From: Bacteroidales bacterium | GTDB taxonomy: Bacteria > Bacteroidota > Bacteroidia > Bacteroidales > UBA3824 | DNA: 36,192 bases | Assembly (NCBI GenBank): GCA_017960885.1 | Contig: JAGCYI010000067.1 | Span: 1 to 36,192 of the forward strand | Direction of reading: 5' to 3' | In this document: positions 1 through 7,776 of the stretch, piece after piece | Layout: every line of letters begins with the position of its first letter | Numbering within the stretch: the stretch's first letter is position 1 | Translations under genes and position numbers: made by a program | Notes under the pieces: generated by a model | Told to the model about the DNA's origin: nothing | Databases searched by the model: none | The model's input: only the letters and a program-made list of their open reading frames with translations

Positions 1-767
1 GCAATGGCGGTGTTGATGCCAATCAATTGACCCTCAGTATTTACGAGTGCGCCGCCGCTGTTGCCCGGGTTAACTGCTGCGTCGGTTTGTATAAACGATT
101 CTACCGAACCTTTGGCATTGTTGATAATGTTGATATTGCGTGCTTTGGCACTAACGATTCCGGCTGTAACTGTGGATGTTAGGTTGAAGGGGTTGCCAAT
201 TGCCAATACCCATTCGCCCACCTTGATGTCGTTGCTATTGCCAAAGGGGATAACGGTGAGGTCGGGAGCGTCGATTTTCAAAAGAGCGAGGTCGGTGGCA
301 GGGTCGCGACCAATAAGTTTTGCATCGAAAGAGCGGCGGTCGTTGAGCACCACTTCTATTGATGTGCTGTTTTCTACCACGTGGTTGTTGGTAACGATGT
401 AACCGTCCTTAGAGATAATTACACCTGAGCCAGATGCCTGTGAGGGCTGACCTTGCATGTCGGGCATTCCAAAAAAGTAGCGGAAGAAGGGGTCGATCTG
501 CTGCTCGTTTTGCTCGTATTTGGTTTTAACGTGCACCACACCGTCGATACATTTTTCGGCAGCGGTGGTAAAGTTGATATTTTCGGCTACGCTGCTTTTG
601 GTATCGAAAAGCGTGGGCATAGTGGCAGGCATCTGCACTATTGTCTTGGTTTCGGATTCCTTTTCGGGCGAGAGTGCGTTTGCTATGGCGAATCCGCCCA
701 AACCACCTGCCAATCCTATGGCGAATATGATCAATGCTGTTTTAGGGGTGAAGTTCTGTTCTTTCAT
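1..767 (-). CDS. HtrA/DegP-family periplasmic serine protease, partial (C-terminus beyond window)
   Basis: The 255 residues visible are the N-terminal membrane anchor (about residues 11-31) and most of a trypsin-like protease domain. The full triad is visible: His129 in TNNHVV, Asp159 in ATDLALLK and Ser237 in NPGNSGGAL. Proteins of this family degrade or refold misfolded envelope proteins in the periplasm. The one or two PDZ domains expected after the protease domain lie outside the window, so DegP, DegQ and DegS types cannot be told apart. The start at 767 is supported by a GGAGG sequence about eight bases upstream, which is unusual in this window, where most genes have no Shine-Dalgarno sequence. 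A TATCTTTG promoter box lies 66 bases upstream. The gene is probably monocistronic at its 5' end, because the next minus-strand gene upstream ends about 260 bases away. Confidence 0.95.
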   Translation of the reverse strand, partial: MKEQNFTPKTALIIFAIGLAGGLGGFAIANALSPEKESETKTIVQMPATMPTLFDTKSSVAENINFTTAAEKCIDGVVHVKTKYEQNEQQIDPFFRYFFGMPDMQGQPSQASGSGVIISKDGYIVTNNHVVENSTSIEVVLNDRRSFDAKLIGRDPATDLALLKIDAPDLTVIPFGNSNDIKVGEWVLAIGNPFNLTSTVTAGIVSAKARNINIINNAKGSVESFIQTDAAVNPGNSGGALVNTEGQLIGINTAI

Positions 768-832
768 GGTTTTTTCCTCCATTTATTTTTTATTTATTTG
801 TTTGCAGTAATTAATTTCGTTAATCAACATTG

Positions 833-840
833 CAAAGATA
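833..840 (-). promoter_or_regulatory. -7 promoter box of the HtrA-like gene
   Basis: The minus strand reads TATCTTTG, a match to the Bacteroidota -7 consensus TAnnTTTG. No good -33 TTG was found at the 19-21 base spacing, so the call rests on the -7 box and its position 66 bases before the ATG. Confidence 0.5.
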
Positions 841-952
841 ATGCACGGCACAATAAGTTGTATCACCGTTTAACAAGGGTTAACATTTGTTGTACCTAAT
901 TAAAACAATAATGGCGGATTTTGTTAAATTTATATAATTTTGCGCCGAAGCA

Positions 953-1022
953 GTGACAATGTGGCAGTGAATATTTGACAATTGACAGATGACAATTGGC
1001 AGTTGGCGGCTGTCAGAATGGC
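953..1022. repeat. Degenerate heptanucleotide tandem repeat
   Basis: Read on the plus strand, the stretch breaks into 7-base units close to TTGACAR. The clearest are TTGACAA (975), TTGACAG (982), ATGACAA (989), TTGGCAG (996) and TTGGCGG (1003). The same phase extends less cleanly upstream to GTGACAA (953) and downstream through CTGTCAG (1010). It lies just past the 3' end of the toxin gene. No coding or RNA function is evident. Confidence 0.6.
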
Positions 1023-1027
1023 ATAAA

Positions 1028-1327
1028 TTATCGTTTTTTGCCGTTTCCAAATATGTCGGAATGAGAGCCAGTACGGTAAAGAGATATAATTCGTATTTTT
1101 GTATCCTTTTCGTATAAAAGCAACCAATCAGGATTTATATGACATTCCCAATAGCCTTTATAATCACCATGCAATAAATGATTGTGATATTTTTCGGGAA
1201 GTGGTTCGTTGACACGCAACATTCTAACCACTGCAAGAAGTTGTTCGATATCCAATCCTCTACGTTTGGCTAATTTTACATCTCGCTCGTATTGCTTGGT
1301 GTTGGTTACTTCGTAAGGCAGATTCAT
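1028..1327 (-). CDS. YafQ-family mRNA interferase toxin (RelE/ParE superfamily)
   Basis: This is a 99-residue basic protein of typical toxin length. It matches the YafQ core with PLPEKYHNH, ECHINPDWLLLY and RTGSHSDIF. The catalytic positions described for E. coli YafQ (His50, His63, Asp67, His87) correspond here to His50, His63, Asp67 and His89, so the toxin looks intact. YafQ toxins bind the ribosome and cleave mRNA during translation. The ATG overlaps the TGA of the upstream antitoxin gene by four bases (ATGA), the normal arrangement for translational coupling in type II modules. The partner gene, size and active-site residues all agree. Confidence 0.92.
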   Translation of the reverse strand: MNLPYEVTNTKQYERDVKLAKRRGLDIEQLLAVVRMLRVNEPLPEKYHNHLLHGDYKGYWECHINPDWLLLYEKDTKIRIISLYRTGSHSDIFGNGKKR

Positions 1328-1614
1328 AAGGCACGCATTGCTTTTTCAAACTCGTCGAATGATGAATATGATGTACACTGCTCTTTGCCGCTGCGTACAT
1401 CCTCTATTACCTTCATAGTTTCTTCGCTGAGGAACTCTCCGGTTTCAGGGTCGTAGAGCGATGGTTTGGCTTTCTGTGGTTTTGCATTTTGAGTCTTTAC
1501 AGAATCCACTCCTTTGAGCATACTTATGGCTTTTTTAATATCTTTCAACATAGAGATGTCGCTGATATTAACAAGTAACTGTGCTCCAACGGGCATTGAT
1601 AACGTTGCGTTCAT
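1324..1614 (-). CDS. Putative antitoxin of the YafQ-type module
   Basis: This 96-residue protein is encoded immediately before the YafQ-like toxin with a four-base overlap. Its C-terminal half carries SLYDPETGEFLSEET followed by a charged segment ending in EFEKAMRAL, the kind of tail that wraps a toxin in RelB/DinJ-type antitoxins. The N-terminal half would then be the dimerising and DNA-binding part, but no classical ribbon-helix-helix pattern could be confirmed by eye. The antitoxin role is inferred mainly from position and size. The module is probably autorepressed, as in related systems; a TATCTTTG -7 box lies about 30 bases upstream. Confidence 0.75.
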   Translation of the reverse strand: MNATLSMPVGAQLLVNISDISMLKDIKKAISMLKGVDSVKTQNAKPQKAKPSLYDPETGEFLSEETMKVIEDVRSGKEQCTSYSSFDEFEKAMRAL

Positions 1615-1642
1615 ATTCGTTGTCTATTAATAATCTATGTGG

Positions 1643-1650
1643 CAAAGATA
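1643..1650 (-). promoter_or_regulatory. -7 promoter box of the toxin-antitoxin operon
   Basis: The minus strand reads TATCTTTG, matching TAnnTTTG, 29 bases before the antitoxin ATG. A -33 TTG at the right distance is not evident, as might be expected for a weak or repressor-controlled promoter. Confidence 0.45.
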
Positions 1651-1717
1651 CAAAACTATTTGCTAAACGAGGACATTCTTTGATGTTTTTTTGTTTCAAA
1701 ATGTCATCAAATATTTC

Positions 1718-3853
1718 TTACCGCACTATCAGTTTGAATCCTTTCTTTCTACCTCCGCTTATCAACGCGCCTGAGTATACTCCGCGGGGAAGGGCAATGG
1801 TGGAAATCTGCGTGGCTTCGTGTATCTCCTTTACTATTACGCCGTTGCTGTTGGATATCTTGATAGTGTATGATGCTTCGGGATCAAAATCTATGATTTC
1901 GATGGAGAACTCCTGATTGGCTACTGCGGGGTTGGGATAGGTTTTAACGGGGTTTTTGTGCGATTTGGCGATGCCGTCGCCCTCGTCGATGGGGCATGAA
2001 TATACCGTAACGCCGTCGGAGGTGAGCATACCCGCCTTGTATTTGCCGCTCATGTTCTGGGCGTAGAGATATTGGTTGTTTGCGTTGGGAATCTCCTGAT
2101 CGTTGCGATACCAGTGGTATGAGCCATTTTTGCCGTACAGTCCGCTGTGGTTGTCTACAAAGATAACGTCGTTGTAGAGATGGAGAAGAACATTGCGGGC
2201 AACGGCGATTTCGACAGTAAAATGATACTCTTTCGGGGGGGCATTTTGGAGGAAATAAAGATTGAGAGAGCCTTGGTAAGCACCCGGAGCCTGGTTTTGG
2301 GGAATGTCGATAACTATTTCTAATTCAGAATCATCGGCGGATGGTGTCACCGCAATATCATTGTCAAGAACATTCGGTATTGAAAGCACGTATTTGGCAA
2401 CTACCTCATCGTCAGGCAGTGCAAGGCTGAGGGTAACGGACTTTTCGCTTCCTTCGCATACGGCTTCGTTGTTGAGGGGTGATGCGGGGAAGGTGATTTT
2501 GTCGGGGATGGTGATATTTATATCCTTCTCCTCCCAGTGAGCGGTGTAGATACGATTGCCGAGTTTGTCGGGGGTAATCTGCACATCCTTAGTAGGTGTC
2601 TCGCTTGATAATCCCGAAGCAAGAGTGCCTGTCCAGCCAACGAACTTCATCCCGCTTTTCTTGGGTGTAGGGATTTGGATATTATTTTTAAGGTCGAGGG
2701 CAAAGGATGTGGGCGGATTTACGCCGTCAGCCCACGTGCCACCATCAAGGTCGTAGAAAATTTTGTAGGATTCGGTGGTTAGGTAACCGGGGTTGGATGC
2801 GCCCTCATCGATATGGGCATAGCTAAGACCACTATCATCAGAGTATACTGTACCTTTATCGCCTATAAGTTGCGGTGTATTAATAAAAGGATTTTCAGGA
2901 AATGTGTTAGTATTTTCGAATGATGATGTTTTTACGTTTGTCCATTTGTCTGGGGATACAATTATAGTTGTTAAAGAAACATCATAACTAAACATATCTC
3001 GTATGTCTGTATTCTCATTGGTAACAAAAGAGCGTAAATCAAGTACCGTCAAATTATCACAAGAATTGAACATATCAGTCATATCGATTACTTTTGCAGT
3101 ATTGAAGTTGCTAACATCGAGGGTGGTGAGGCTACTGCAAATCCCGAACATAGCGTTCATACCTATAACACTTTTGGTATCAAATTTGGTAACATCAAGG
3201 GAGGTGAGACTACTGCAATTTAAGAACATACAATTCATATTGTCAACTTTTTCAGTATTGAAACTGCTAACATTAAGGGTAGTGAGACTGCTGCAATTAC
3301 AAAACATAAAACCCATATCCGTAACTAGCCCCGTATCGAAATCTTTAAGGTCGAGCGTGGTGAGTTTGCTGCAATTACCAAACATATTATACATATCCTT
3401 AACCTCTTCTGTGTTGAGATTTTCAAGCCCTTCAATTTCTGTCAATTCCGTACAATAGTTTAACCAAAAAGAGCACGAAGTTGGTCTAGCGTTCTTAAAC
3501 GAATCATCAAAGAAAACTTTTTTGTATGGGTTCTCTACCCAAGGAATGTAGGAGGAAGAACCTTCGTCGTACTTAACATTAATCCATAAAGGAAAACCGT
3601 GTTCAGAAGAAGTTTCTGTAATTCCATGCACCCCATTATTATTTTCATCTTTTCGTCTACTCATTTGGTCATCGTAATAGAATGTAAGCGTTGTGCTGTC
3701 GCTTGATACCACTACATACGCTTCTTTATCCTGCGCCAATCCTTTATCAGGCAACAAAATACTAAGCGCAAAAATTAGCGAAAGGGCAAAGAGAATGATA
3801 GGTTGCTTTCCTGTTGGTTGGAGAGAATCGGGGTGGGGGATGGGTGTCTTCAT
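1718..3853 (-). CDS. BspA-like leucine-rich-repeat surface protein with T9SS sorting domain
   Basis: This is a 711-residue secreted protein. Residues 1-41 form a signal peptide with a hydrophobic core (LFALSLIFAL) and likely cleavage after GLA. Residues about 139-300 hold five or more BspA/DUF285-type repeats of about 23 residues (pattern MFxxCSSLTTLDVSxFxT). Residues 363-440 match the Listeria-Bacteroides (InlB-type) repeat, with YDLDGGTW, FVGWTG and YTAHW. Residues 633-711 resemble a type A T9SS sorting domain (YPNPA, then RGVYSGAL, ending KLIVR). Such proteins are usually anchored on the cell surface and bind host or matrix components. The longer reading from a TTG at 3907 is rejected because that TTG lies inside the -7 box; ATG 3853 is used. 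It appears monocistronic. Confidence 0.88.
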   Translation of the reverse strand: MKTPIPHPDSLQPTGKQPIILFALSLIFALSILLPDKGLAQDKEAYVVVSSDSTTLTFYYDDQMSRRKDENNNGVHGITETSSEHGFPLWINVKYDEGSSSYIPWVENPYKKVFFDDSFKNARPTSCSFWLNYCTELTEIEGLENLNTEEVKDMYNMFGNCSKLTTLDLKDFDTGLVTDMGFMFCNCSSLTTLNVSSFNTEKVDNMNCMFLNCSSLTSLDVTKFDTKSVIGMNAMFGICSSLTTLDVSNFNTAKVIDMTDMFNSCDNLTVLDLRSFVTNENTDIRDMFSYDVSLTTIIVSPDKWTNVKTSSFENTNTFPENPFINTPQLIGDKGTVYSDDSGLSYAHIDEGASNPGYLTTESYKIFYDLDGGTWADGVNPPTSFALDLKNNIQIPTPKKSGMKFVGWTGTLASGLSSETPTKDVQITPDKLGNRIYTAHWEEKDINITIPDKITFPASPLNNEAVCEGSEKSVTLSLALPDDEVVAKYVLSIPNVLDNDIAVTPSADDSELEIVIDIPQNQAPGAYQGSLNLYFLQNAPPKEYHFTVEIAVARNVLLHLYNDVIFVDNHSGLYGKNGSYHWYRNDQEIPNANNQYLYAQNMSGKYKAGMLTSDGVTVYSCPIDEGDGIAKSHKNPVKTYPNPAVANQEFSIEIIDFDPEASYTIKISNSNGVIVKEIHEATQISTIALPRGVYSGALISGGRKKGFKLIVR

Positions 3854-3904
3854 AGCGGTGAGGGGGGTTGTGTTTGACGTTGGGTTTTGTCTTGTCTTGA
3901 TTGG

Positions 3905-3935
3905 CAAATATAATCAATAATAATTACATTACCAA
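3905..3935 (-). promoter_or_regulatory. Promoter of the BspA-like gene (TTG-N20-TATATTTG)
   Basis: The minus strand has TTG at 3935-3933, a 20-base spacer and TATATTTG at 3912-3905, an excellent match to the Bacteroidota -33/-7 pattern. Transcription would start near 3898, giving an untranslated leader of about 45 bases before ATG 3853. Confidence 0.75.
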
Positions 3936-3953
3936 TAGTTTAGACAATTTTTT

Positions 3954-5084
3954 TTATACCATCGCCAAGCCTATCGCCGCTGCCAGCACCACTTTGATTC
4001 CTTTGGCTACGAAGAAATATTTTTTGCTTTCGGCAAAGAGGGGGATTGCGCCGTGTCCGTCTTGCACTATGCAGTTGGCAAGGAGAATGCCTAAGGGAAT
4101 ATTGCCGCCGAGATAGAGCGTTATGAAAATAAGGTGCGGACCCGATTCGGGTATCAAGCCTATGGCAAGCGCGGCTATTAATATATATAAGGTGTTGCCG
4201 CTAACAAACGATTCCACATCCATATACTTGTTGAGCACAAAAATGGCAGCGAGCGCGGCAAATGTCCACAAGAAAATTTTAACAAAGTGCTTTTTAATCA
4301 CGTGGTTGACAATGTGCTCCTCTAAAAAATGGTCGGGCACTGTTACCGCCACAAAGAGCGACAACGCCGCCAGCACTATAAATGTAACTGTCACCGGGTC
4401 TGCCCCGTGATGATGATGTTCTTCGTTTTCGTGTTGTTCGTGATTTTCGTGGATTATCTCATCATTGTGCTGCTCAAAATTTTCGTGGTTTTCGAGGTTG
4501 ACCCCCTCGCCATGGTTGTGGTTGCTGTGGAGTATTCCTGTGGCAGCCATCACGCCGAAAGCGAGTATCGACACTATAAGTATTATTCGTTTGGTAGACG
4601 GGTGTTTTAATCCTTGCAGCGACGGTCGGAGGTTTGGCGTGTGGGTGTCGTGAGTGTGGTGAATTTCAAAATGGTTTTCTTGTCCGCACGAATTTTTGTG
4701 TTTTTTGGTGATGAAAGCCGCTATGTATCCGCACGTTATGGCAAGAACGGCGAGTATTGCGCCAATTATCAGTGCCTTTTGAGGCATAAGGGTTAGCATA
4801 AAGAAAGCCTCGTCGCCGGTGGTGGCAATAAGGTTGGCAATGAGTGCGCCAAAGCCCACCACATCGTGAGTGAAGAGCGAAACTGCCGTGTAAGTGCCTA
4901 TACATCCGGGAATTAGTCCCAATACTGTGGCAATGATTATTTGCATACCTTGGTGCTGACGCATAAAGCGGTTGGCTGCTCCCTGCGAAAACACGTTGAT
5001 GTACTCAATCACCATTATCATGGCGAGTACAAAAAAAGTGATAAGTATTGTTTGTACTAATACGTCGTTGATAAATTCTAACAT
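3954..5084 (-). CDS. Putative heavy-metal exporter, ArsP_2-like multi-pass membrane protein with His-rich loops
   Basis: This 376-residue integral membrane protein has about ten hydrophobic segments in two related halves. Each half carries a GLIP motif followed by a glycine-rich helix (GLIPGCIGTY near 56-65, GLIPESGPHL near 309-318). This fits the 10-TM heavy-metal exporter family (ArsP_2, also annotated as putative manganese or arsenic transporter). Between the halves lie two histidine-rich stretches, residues 138-148 and 186-226, the second with more than ten His plus many Asp and Glu. These are plausible cytoplasmic metal-binding loops. The substrate cannot be read from sequence; divalent cations fit the His clusters better than arsenite. 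It is the last gene of a tight three-gene minus-strand operon, nine bases after the HAD gene. Confidence 0.8.
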   Translation of the reverse strand: MLEFINDVLVQTILITFFVLAMIMVIEYINVFSQGAANRFMRQHQGMQIIIATVLGLIPGCIGTYTAVSLFTHDVVGFGALIANLIATTGDEAFFMLTLMPQKALIIGAILAVLAITCGYIAAFITKKHKNSCGQENHFEIHHTHDTHTPNLRPSLQGLKHPSTKRIILIVSILAFGVMAATGILHSNHNHGEGVNLENHENFEQHNDEIIHENHEQHENEEHHHHGADPVTVTFIVLAALSLFVAVTVPDHFLEEHIVNHVIKKHFVKIFLWTFAALAAIFVLNKYMDVESFVSGNTLYILIAALAIGLIPESGPHLIFITLYLGGNIPLGILLANCIVQDGHGAIPLFAESKKYFFVAKGIKVVLAAAIGLAMV

Positions 5085-5093
5085 TTTACCTCA

Positions 5094-5471
5094 TTACCAA
5101 AGTTTCCACCATTTTTTGGATTTTTCTTCCTTGCTCTCGCCACCCTCAATGGCTTGATAAATTTCGCCCCACGAAGGGAGTCCGCCGAGCGAACGGTCGT
5201 CGATGTAGATGTCGGCGTCGATTTTGCGGCAGAAAAAGCCGTTGTCGTCTTCTTCGGGGTAGTTTTTGTTTACGGCGTAGAGGTTGATACCGTTTTGTTG
5301 GCAAAATGTTACAGCATCTTCCAACTGTTTGCCCTCGCGGCATGTCCAGAGAATAAGTCGGTGTTTGCGGGCGAGCATCTGAAGTGTTTTTATGGCAAAC
5401 GGGCGTGGCTTACCTACCTCGGGATATGCGTCTTCTACTATTGTTCCGTCAAAATCTACTGCTATTTTCAT
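5094..5471 (-). CDS. Small HAD-superfamily phosphatase, BT0820-like
   Basis: This 125-residue minimal HAD fold has motif I as DFDGT (Asp6 and Asp8), a Lys in the KNYPEED region, and the acidic motif IDDRS near the end. There is no cap domain insertion. It resembles the small cap-less HAD proteins of Bacteroides typified by BT0820, whose substrates I do not know. The start at 5471 places Asp6 at the usual distance from the N-terminus. It is the middle gene of an operon, ten bases after the lipoprotein stop and nine bases before the transporter start, so co-expression with both is likely. Confidence 0.85.
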   Translation of the reverse strand: MKIAVDFDGTIVEDAYPEVGKPRPFAIKTLQMLARKHRLILWTCREGKQLEDAVTFCQQNGINLYAVNKNYPEEDDNGFFCRKIDADIYIDDRSLGGLPSWGEIYQAIEGGESKEEKSKKWWKLW

Positions 5472-5481
5472 TGTGGTATGG

Positions 5482-6309
5482 TTAGCGAATTTTTTTCTGC
5501 GGAGGAGTTACAATCTCGTTGCGCATAGTTACAATTTTGCTGCAAATATCGGAATACAACTGCGGGTCGATATCCTTGTCGATAATTTTCTCGTAGATGG
5601 TTTTGAGGTTGTTCAACTTCCAGATCATCAGTTTGATATCCATGTTGTAGTAAAATGCCGAACTCTCGATCATCACCTCGTAGAGATAACTGATGAGGTT
5701 TAATAAGCCTTGTTTCTGATTGATAATCTGCGCCTTGGTGGTGTTCAGGTCGTTAGATTTGATGGTGAGATAGAGGCTCTCTACCCAACTGCTGTAGATT
5801 ACGAACGGAAGGATGTTGTTCTTGCCGTTTTCGTCGAGGAAGTTGCACGCTGTCCAGTACGAGTTGGATGCTATCGACGACAGTGAGTCGGCACATTCGA
5901 TGTTGTTTTCAAAACGGTCGATGTACGACTGGTCAAATCCTGCCGAGAGGTTGAGGTTTTCGGCAATTCCCTGCGAGCAGTTGAAAAAATCCATCACCGC
6001 CTGCTGCTTGTTGTATACGGAGCAATAAGCGAGGTCGGCGCTGTACAGTCCGAGTGCTGCAGCCTGCTCGGTCTCCTTGGTGTACTGACTGCCTTTGTCG
6101 GGGTTGTTGAGGATGTCGGGGTTGAAGGGTATGTTTTCGTCTATAAGATATGTGAACAGTTCCACAGGTAGCGGAATGTCGTATTTGGTATATGTTACTT
6201 TTTGCTGCCCCTTGTCGGCATTGTCACTGCCTTGGTATTTGTAGCCGTTACCGCTGCAACCTATCAGTATTACCGAAAGCGCGAGCGCAAGTATAGTTGA
6301 TTTTCTCAT
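5482..6309 (-). CDS. Conserved lipoprotein, paralogue of the lipoprotein at 10131-11117
   Basis: The 275-residue product begins MRKSTILALALSVILIGCSG, a signal peptide with lipobox LIGC, so it should be lipidated at Cys18. The mature part is largely helical by pattern and I do not recognise a named domain. It shares clear blocks with the lipoprotein at 10131-11117: YSADLAY versus YCADLGY, SVYNKQ versus NVYNKT, and SWVESLYL versus VWVESLYL, in the same order and at similar spacing. The start at 6309 is chosen because a longer reading begins at a TTG inside the -7 box at 6352-6359. It is the first gene of a three-gene operon with a HAD phosphatase and a His-rich exporter-like protein. Function unknown. 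Confidence 0.85.
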   Translation of the reverse strand: MRKSTILALALSVILIGCSGNGYKYQGSDNADKGQQKVTYTKYDIPLPVELFTYLIDENIPFNPDILNNPDKGSQYTKETEQAAALGLYSADLAYCSVYNKQQAVMDFFNCSQGIAENLNLSAGFDQSYIDRFENNIECADSLSSIASNSYWTACNFLDENGKNNILPFVIYSSWVESLYLTIKSNDLNTTKAQIINQKQGLLNLISYLYEVMIESSAFYYNMDIKLMIWKLNNLKTIYEKIIDKDIDPQLYSDICSKIVTMRNEIVTPPQKKIR

Positions 6310-6351
6310 AATGGTATTTTTTATTGTTCCTTGTTGTGGTAAAAAATTTTG

Positions 6352-6359
6352 CAAATATA
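6352..6359 (-). promoter_or_regulatory. -7 promoter box of the lipoprotein-HAD-exporter operon
   Basis: The minus strand reads TATATTTG, an exact TAnnTTTG match, 43 bases before ATG 6309. The -33 element is not clear. The promoter is divergent from that of the glycosyltransferase gene about 50 bases away. Confidence 0.6.
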
Positions 6360-6404
6360 AAAATTTTATACGTCAAAAAATCTTTTTTTATCCACTTAAT
6401 GTTT

Positions 6405-6412
6405 TAACTTTG
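6405..6412 (+). promoter_or_regulatory. -7 promoter box of the glycosyltransferase operon
   Basis: TAACTTTG matches TAnnTTTG. It ends only nine bases before the ATG at 6422, so the transcript leader would be only a few bases long. The -33 position is T-rich without a clear TTG. Confidence 0.5.
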
Positions 6413-6421
6413 TAAAAAAAA

Positions 6422-7774
6422 ATGGTAAACTCAATTGCATTCGTCTACACCGACGAGACCGACATCAACAACGGCACCGTTCTGCGCGACCTCTTACAAA
6501 GTATCCAACAAGAATATACTGCGTTCTGTTTCAAAAGGATTCAGATAATTTCGGAAAAAGATTTTGAGGCTGTCATCAATCGCACCATTGGCATAAATAT
6601 GTGTGCGGGCATCTATTCTTACTATAACAGCGCCGACGGCAAGGTGGTACGTTTGCAGGACTATAATATGGGTTCTGCTCTTCGCGACGGTTTCGACTTT
6701 GGCGGAATGCTGGTGGTGAATACCGAATATGCTAAGGAAGCGTCGTTTTCGGTAATGCCCACTGCCAAAAAGGCTGCTTTTTACGATTTGCTGCTCCGCC
6801 TTATTCCTATGGGCGGAATTAAGATTGTGCCTGAGCCACTGTATATTATGCCCGAAGAAAAGGGTAACGATTTTGAGACCAAGAATTTTGCCTATGTGGA
6901 CCCTCGCAACCGTGAGTATCAGCAGGAGTGCGAAACTATTTTCAAGGTAGTTTTGGAGGATATGGGCGCTTTGCTGCCCCCCATCACCAAGAGTCCCAAG
7001 GGTTTTGCCCAGGAGGTGAAAAAATTTAAAAACCTTGTTTCGGTGATTATTCCTGTAAAGAACCGCGAGTCTACTATTGAGACCGCCCTGCGCAGTGCCG
7101 CCGAACAGAAAACTGTTTTTCCCTATAATATAATAGTGGTGGATAATCACAGCACCGACCATACTGCCGACGTAATTGCCAAGATGCAAGGGCTTTATCC
7201 CGACAAGATTGTGCGCATTGTGCCCGACAACGTTGGTTTTGGCATAGGCGGATGCTGGAATCTTGCCATCGACCATCCCGAGTGCGGTGCGTTTGCCGTG
7301 CAGTTGGATAGCGACGACGGATACAGCCATGAGAATGTGCTGCAGGTGATTGCCGACAAGTTCCGCAAGGAGAAATGCGCTATGCTTGTGGGTTCGTACC
7401 AACTGACCAACGCTGATTTTGAGCCGCTCGACGTGCCGCCCATCACTCACAGCGAATACACTCCCGAAAATGGTCACAACAATCTGCTGCGTGTCAACGG
7501 CGTGGGTGCGCCACGATGCTTTTTTACTCCTGTGATTCGCGAGATACGTTTTCCGAATGTAAGTTACGGCGAGGATTACGCTGTGGCTCTGCGCATTTCT
7601 GGCGAATACAAGGTGTCGCGCATTTTCGACGTGCTTTACAACTGCCGCCGATGGAGCGGAAATTCGGATGCCAATCCGTCGCACGAGGCGCAGATTCAAA
7701 ACAACTATGTCAAAGACCTTTTCCGCGAGCGTGAACTTTCGCGCCGCTACACTATTATTAATGGTGAAGAATAA
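6422..7774 (+). CDS. Family 2 glycosyltransferase with an extra N-terminal domain
   Basis: The 450-residue protein has a GT-A fold family 2 domain from about residue 204. It shows VSVIIPVKNR, the nucleotide-binding VVDNHSTD, the DxD motif as DSDD at 296-299, and a GED at 383-385 that fits the catalytic-base region. Residues 1-200 look like a second, degenerate GT-like domain: RDGFDFG followed by FYDLLLRLIPMGG and IVPEPLYIMPEE resembles the C-terminal part of other GT2 enzymes but has no DxD. There is no membrane segment, so it is probably cytoplasmic. Donor and acceptor are unknown. The DUF4922-type gene starts two bases after the stop, implying translational coupling and a joint pathway. No Shine-Dalgarno is visible and the leader is very short. 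Confidence 0.88.
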   Translation: MVNSIAFVYTDETDINNGTVLRDLLQSIQQEYTAFCFKRIQIISEKDFEAVINRTIGINMCAGIYSYYNSADGKVVRLQDYNMGSALRDGFDFGGMLVVNTEYAKEASFSVMPTAKKAAFYDLLLRLIPMGGIKIVPEPLYIMPEEKGNDFETKNFAYVDPRNREYQQECETIFKVVLEDMGALLPPITKSPKGFAQEVKKFKNLVSVIIPVKNRESTIETALRSAAEQKTVFPYNIIVVDNHSTDHTADVIAKMQGLYPDKIVRIVPDNVGFGIGGCWNLAIDHPECGAFAVQLDSDDGYSHENVLQVIADKFRKEKCAMLVGSYQLTNADFEPLDVPPITHSEYTPENGHNNLLRVNGVGAPRCFFTPVIREIRFPNVSYGEDYAVALRISGEYKVSRIFDVLYNCRRWSGNSDANPSHEAQIQNNYVKDLFRERELSRRYTIINGEE

Positions 7775-7776
7775 TT

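Noticed and set aside
453..899. Open frames on the plus strand over the HtrA-like gene
   Set aside because: The minus strand encodes an HtrA with a full catalytic triad through this region, so the plus-strand frames are shadows.
930..1127. Short minus-strand open frame with NCQLSSVNCQ
   Set aside because: The pattern is the translation of the degenerate heptamer repeat and overlaps the toxin's 3' end in another frame; no protein signal.
3003..3458. Tandem similarity in this stretch considered as a CRISPR or non-coding repeat array
   Set aside because: The period of about 69 bases corresponds to 23-residue BspA-type protein repeats, with synonymous differences; there are no spacers.
3854..3907. 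Extension of the BspA-like gene to a TTG at 3907
   Set aside because: The TTG belongs to the -7 box TATATTTG; a start inside the promoter cannot be translated from that promoter. The signal peptide fits ATG 3853.
6310..6354. Extension of the first lipoprotein to a TTG at 6354
   Set aside because: Again the TTG is part of the -7 box, and the lipoprotein signal peptide begins at ATG 6309.
6494..7699. Open frame of 401 codons on the minus strand inside the glycosyltransferase gene
   Set aside because: It lies fully opposite a gene with clear GT2 motifs and its protein shows no recognisable domain; it follows from the codon bias of the real gene.
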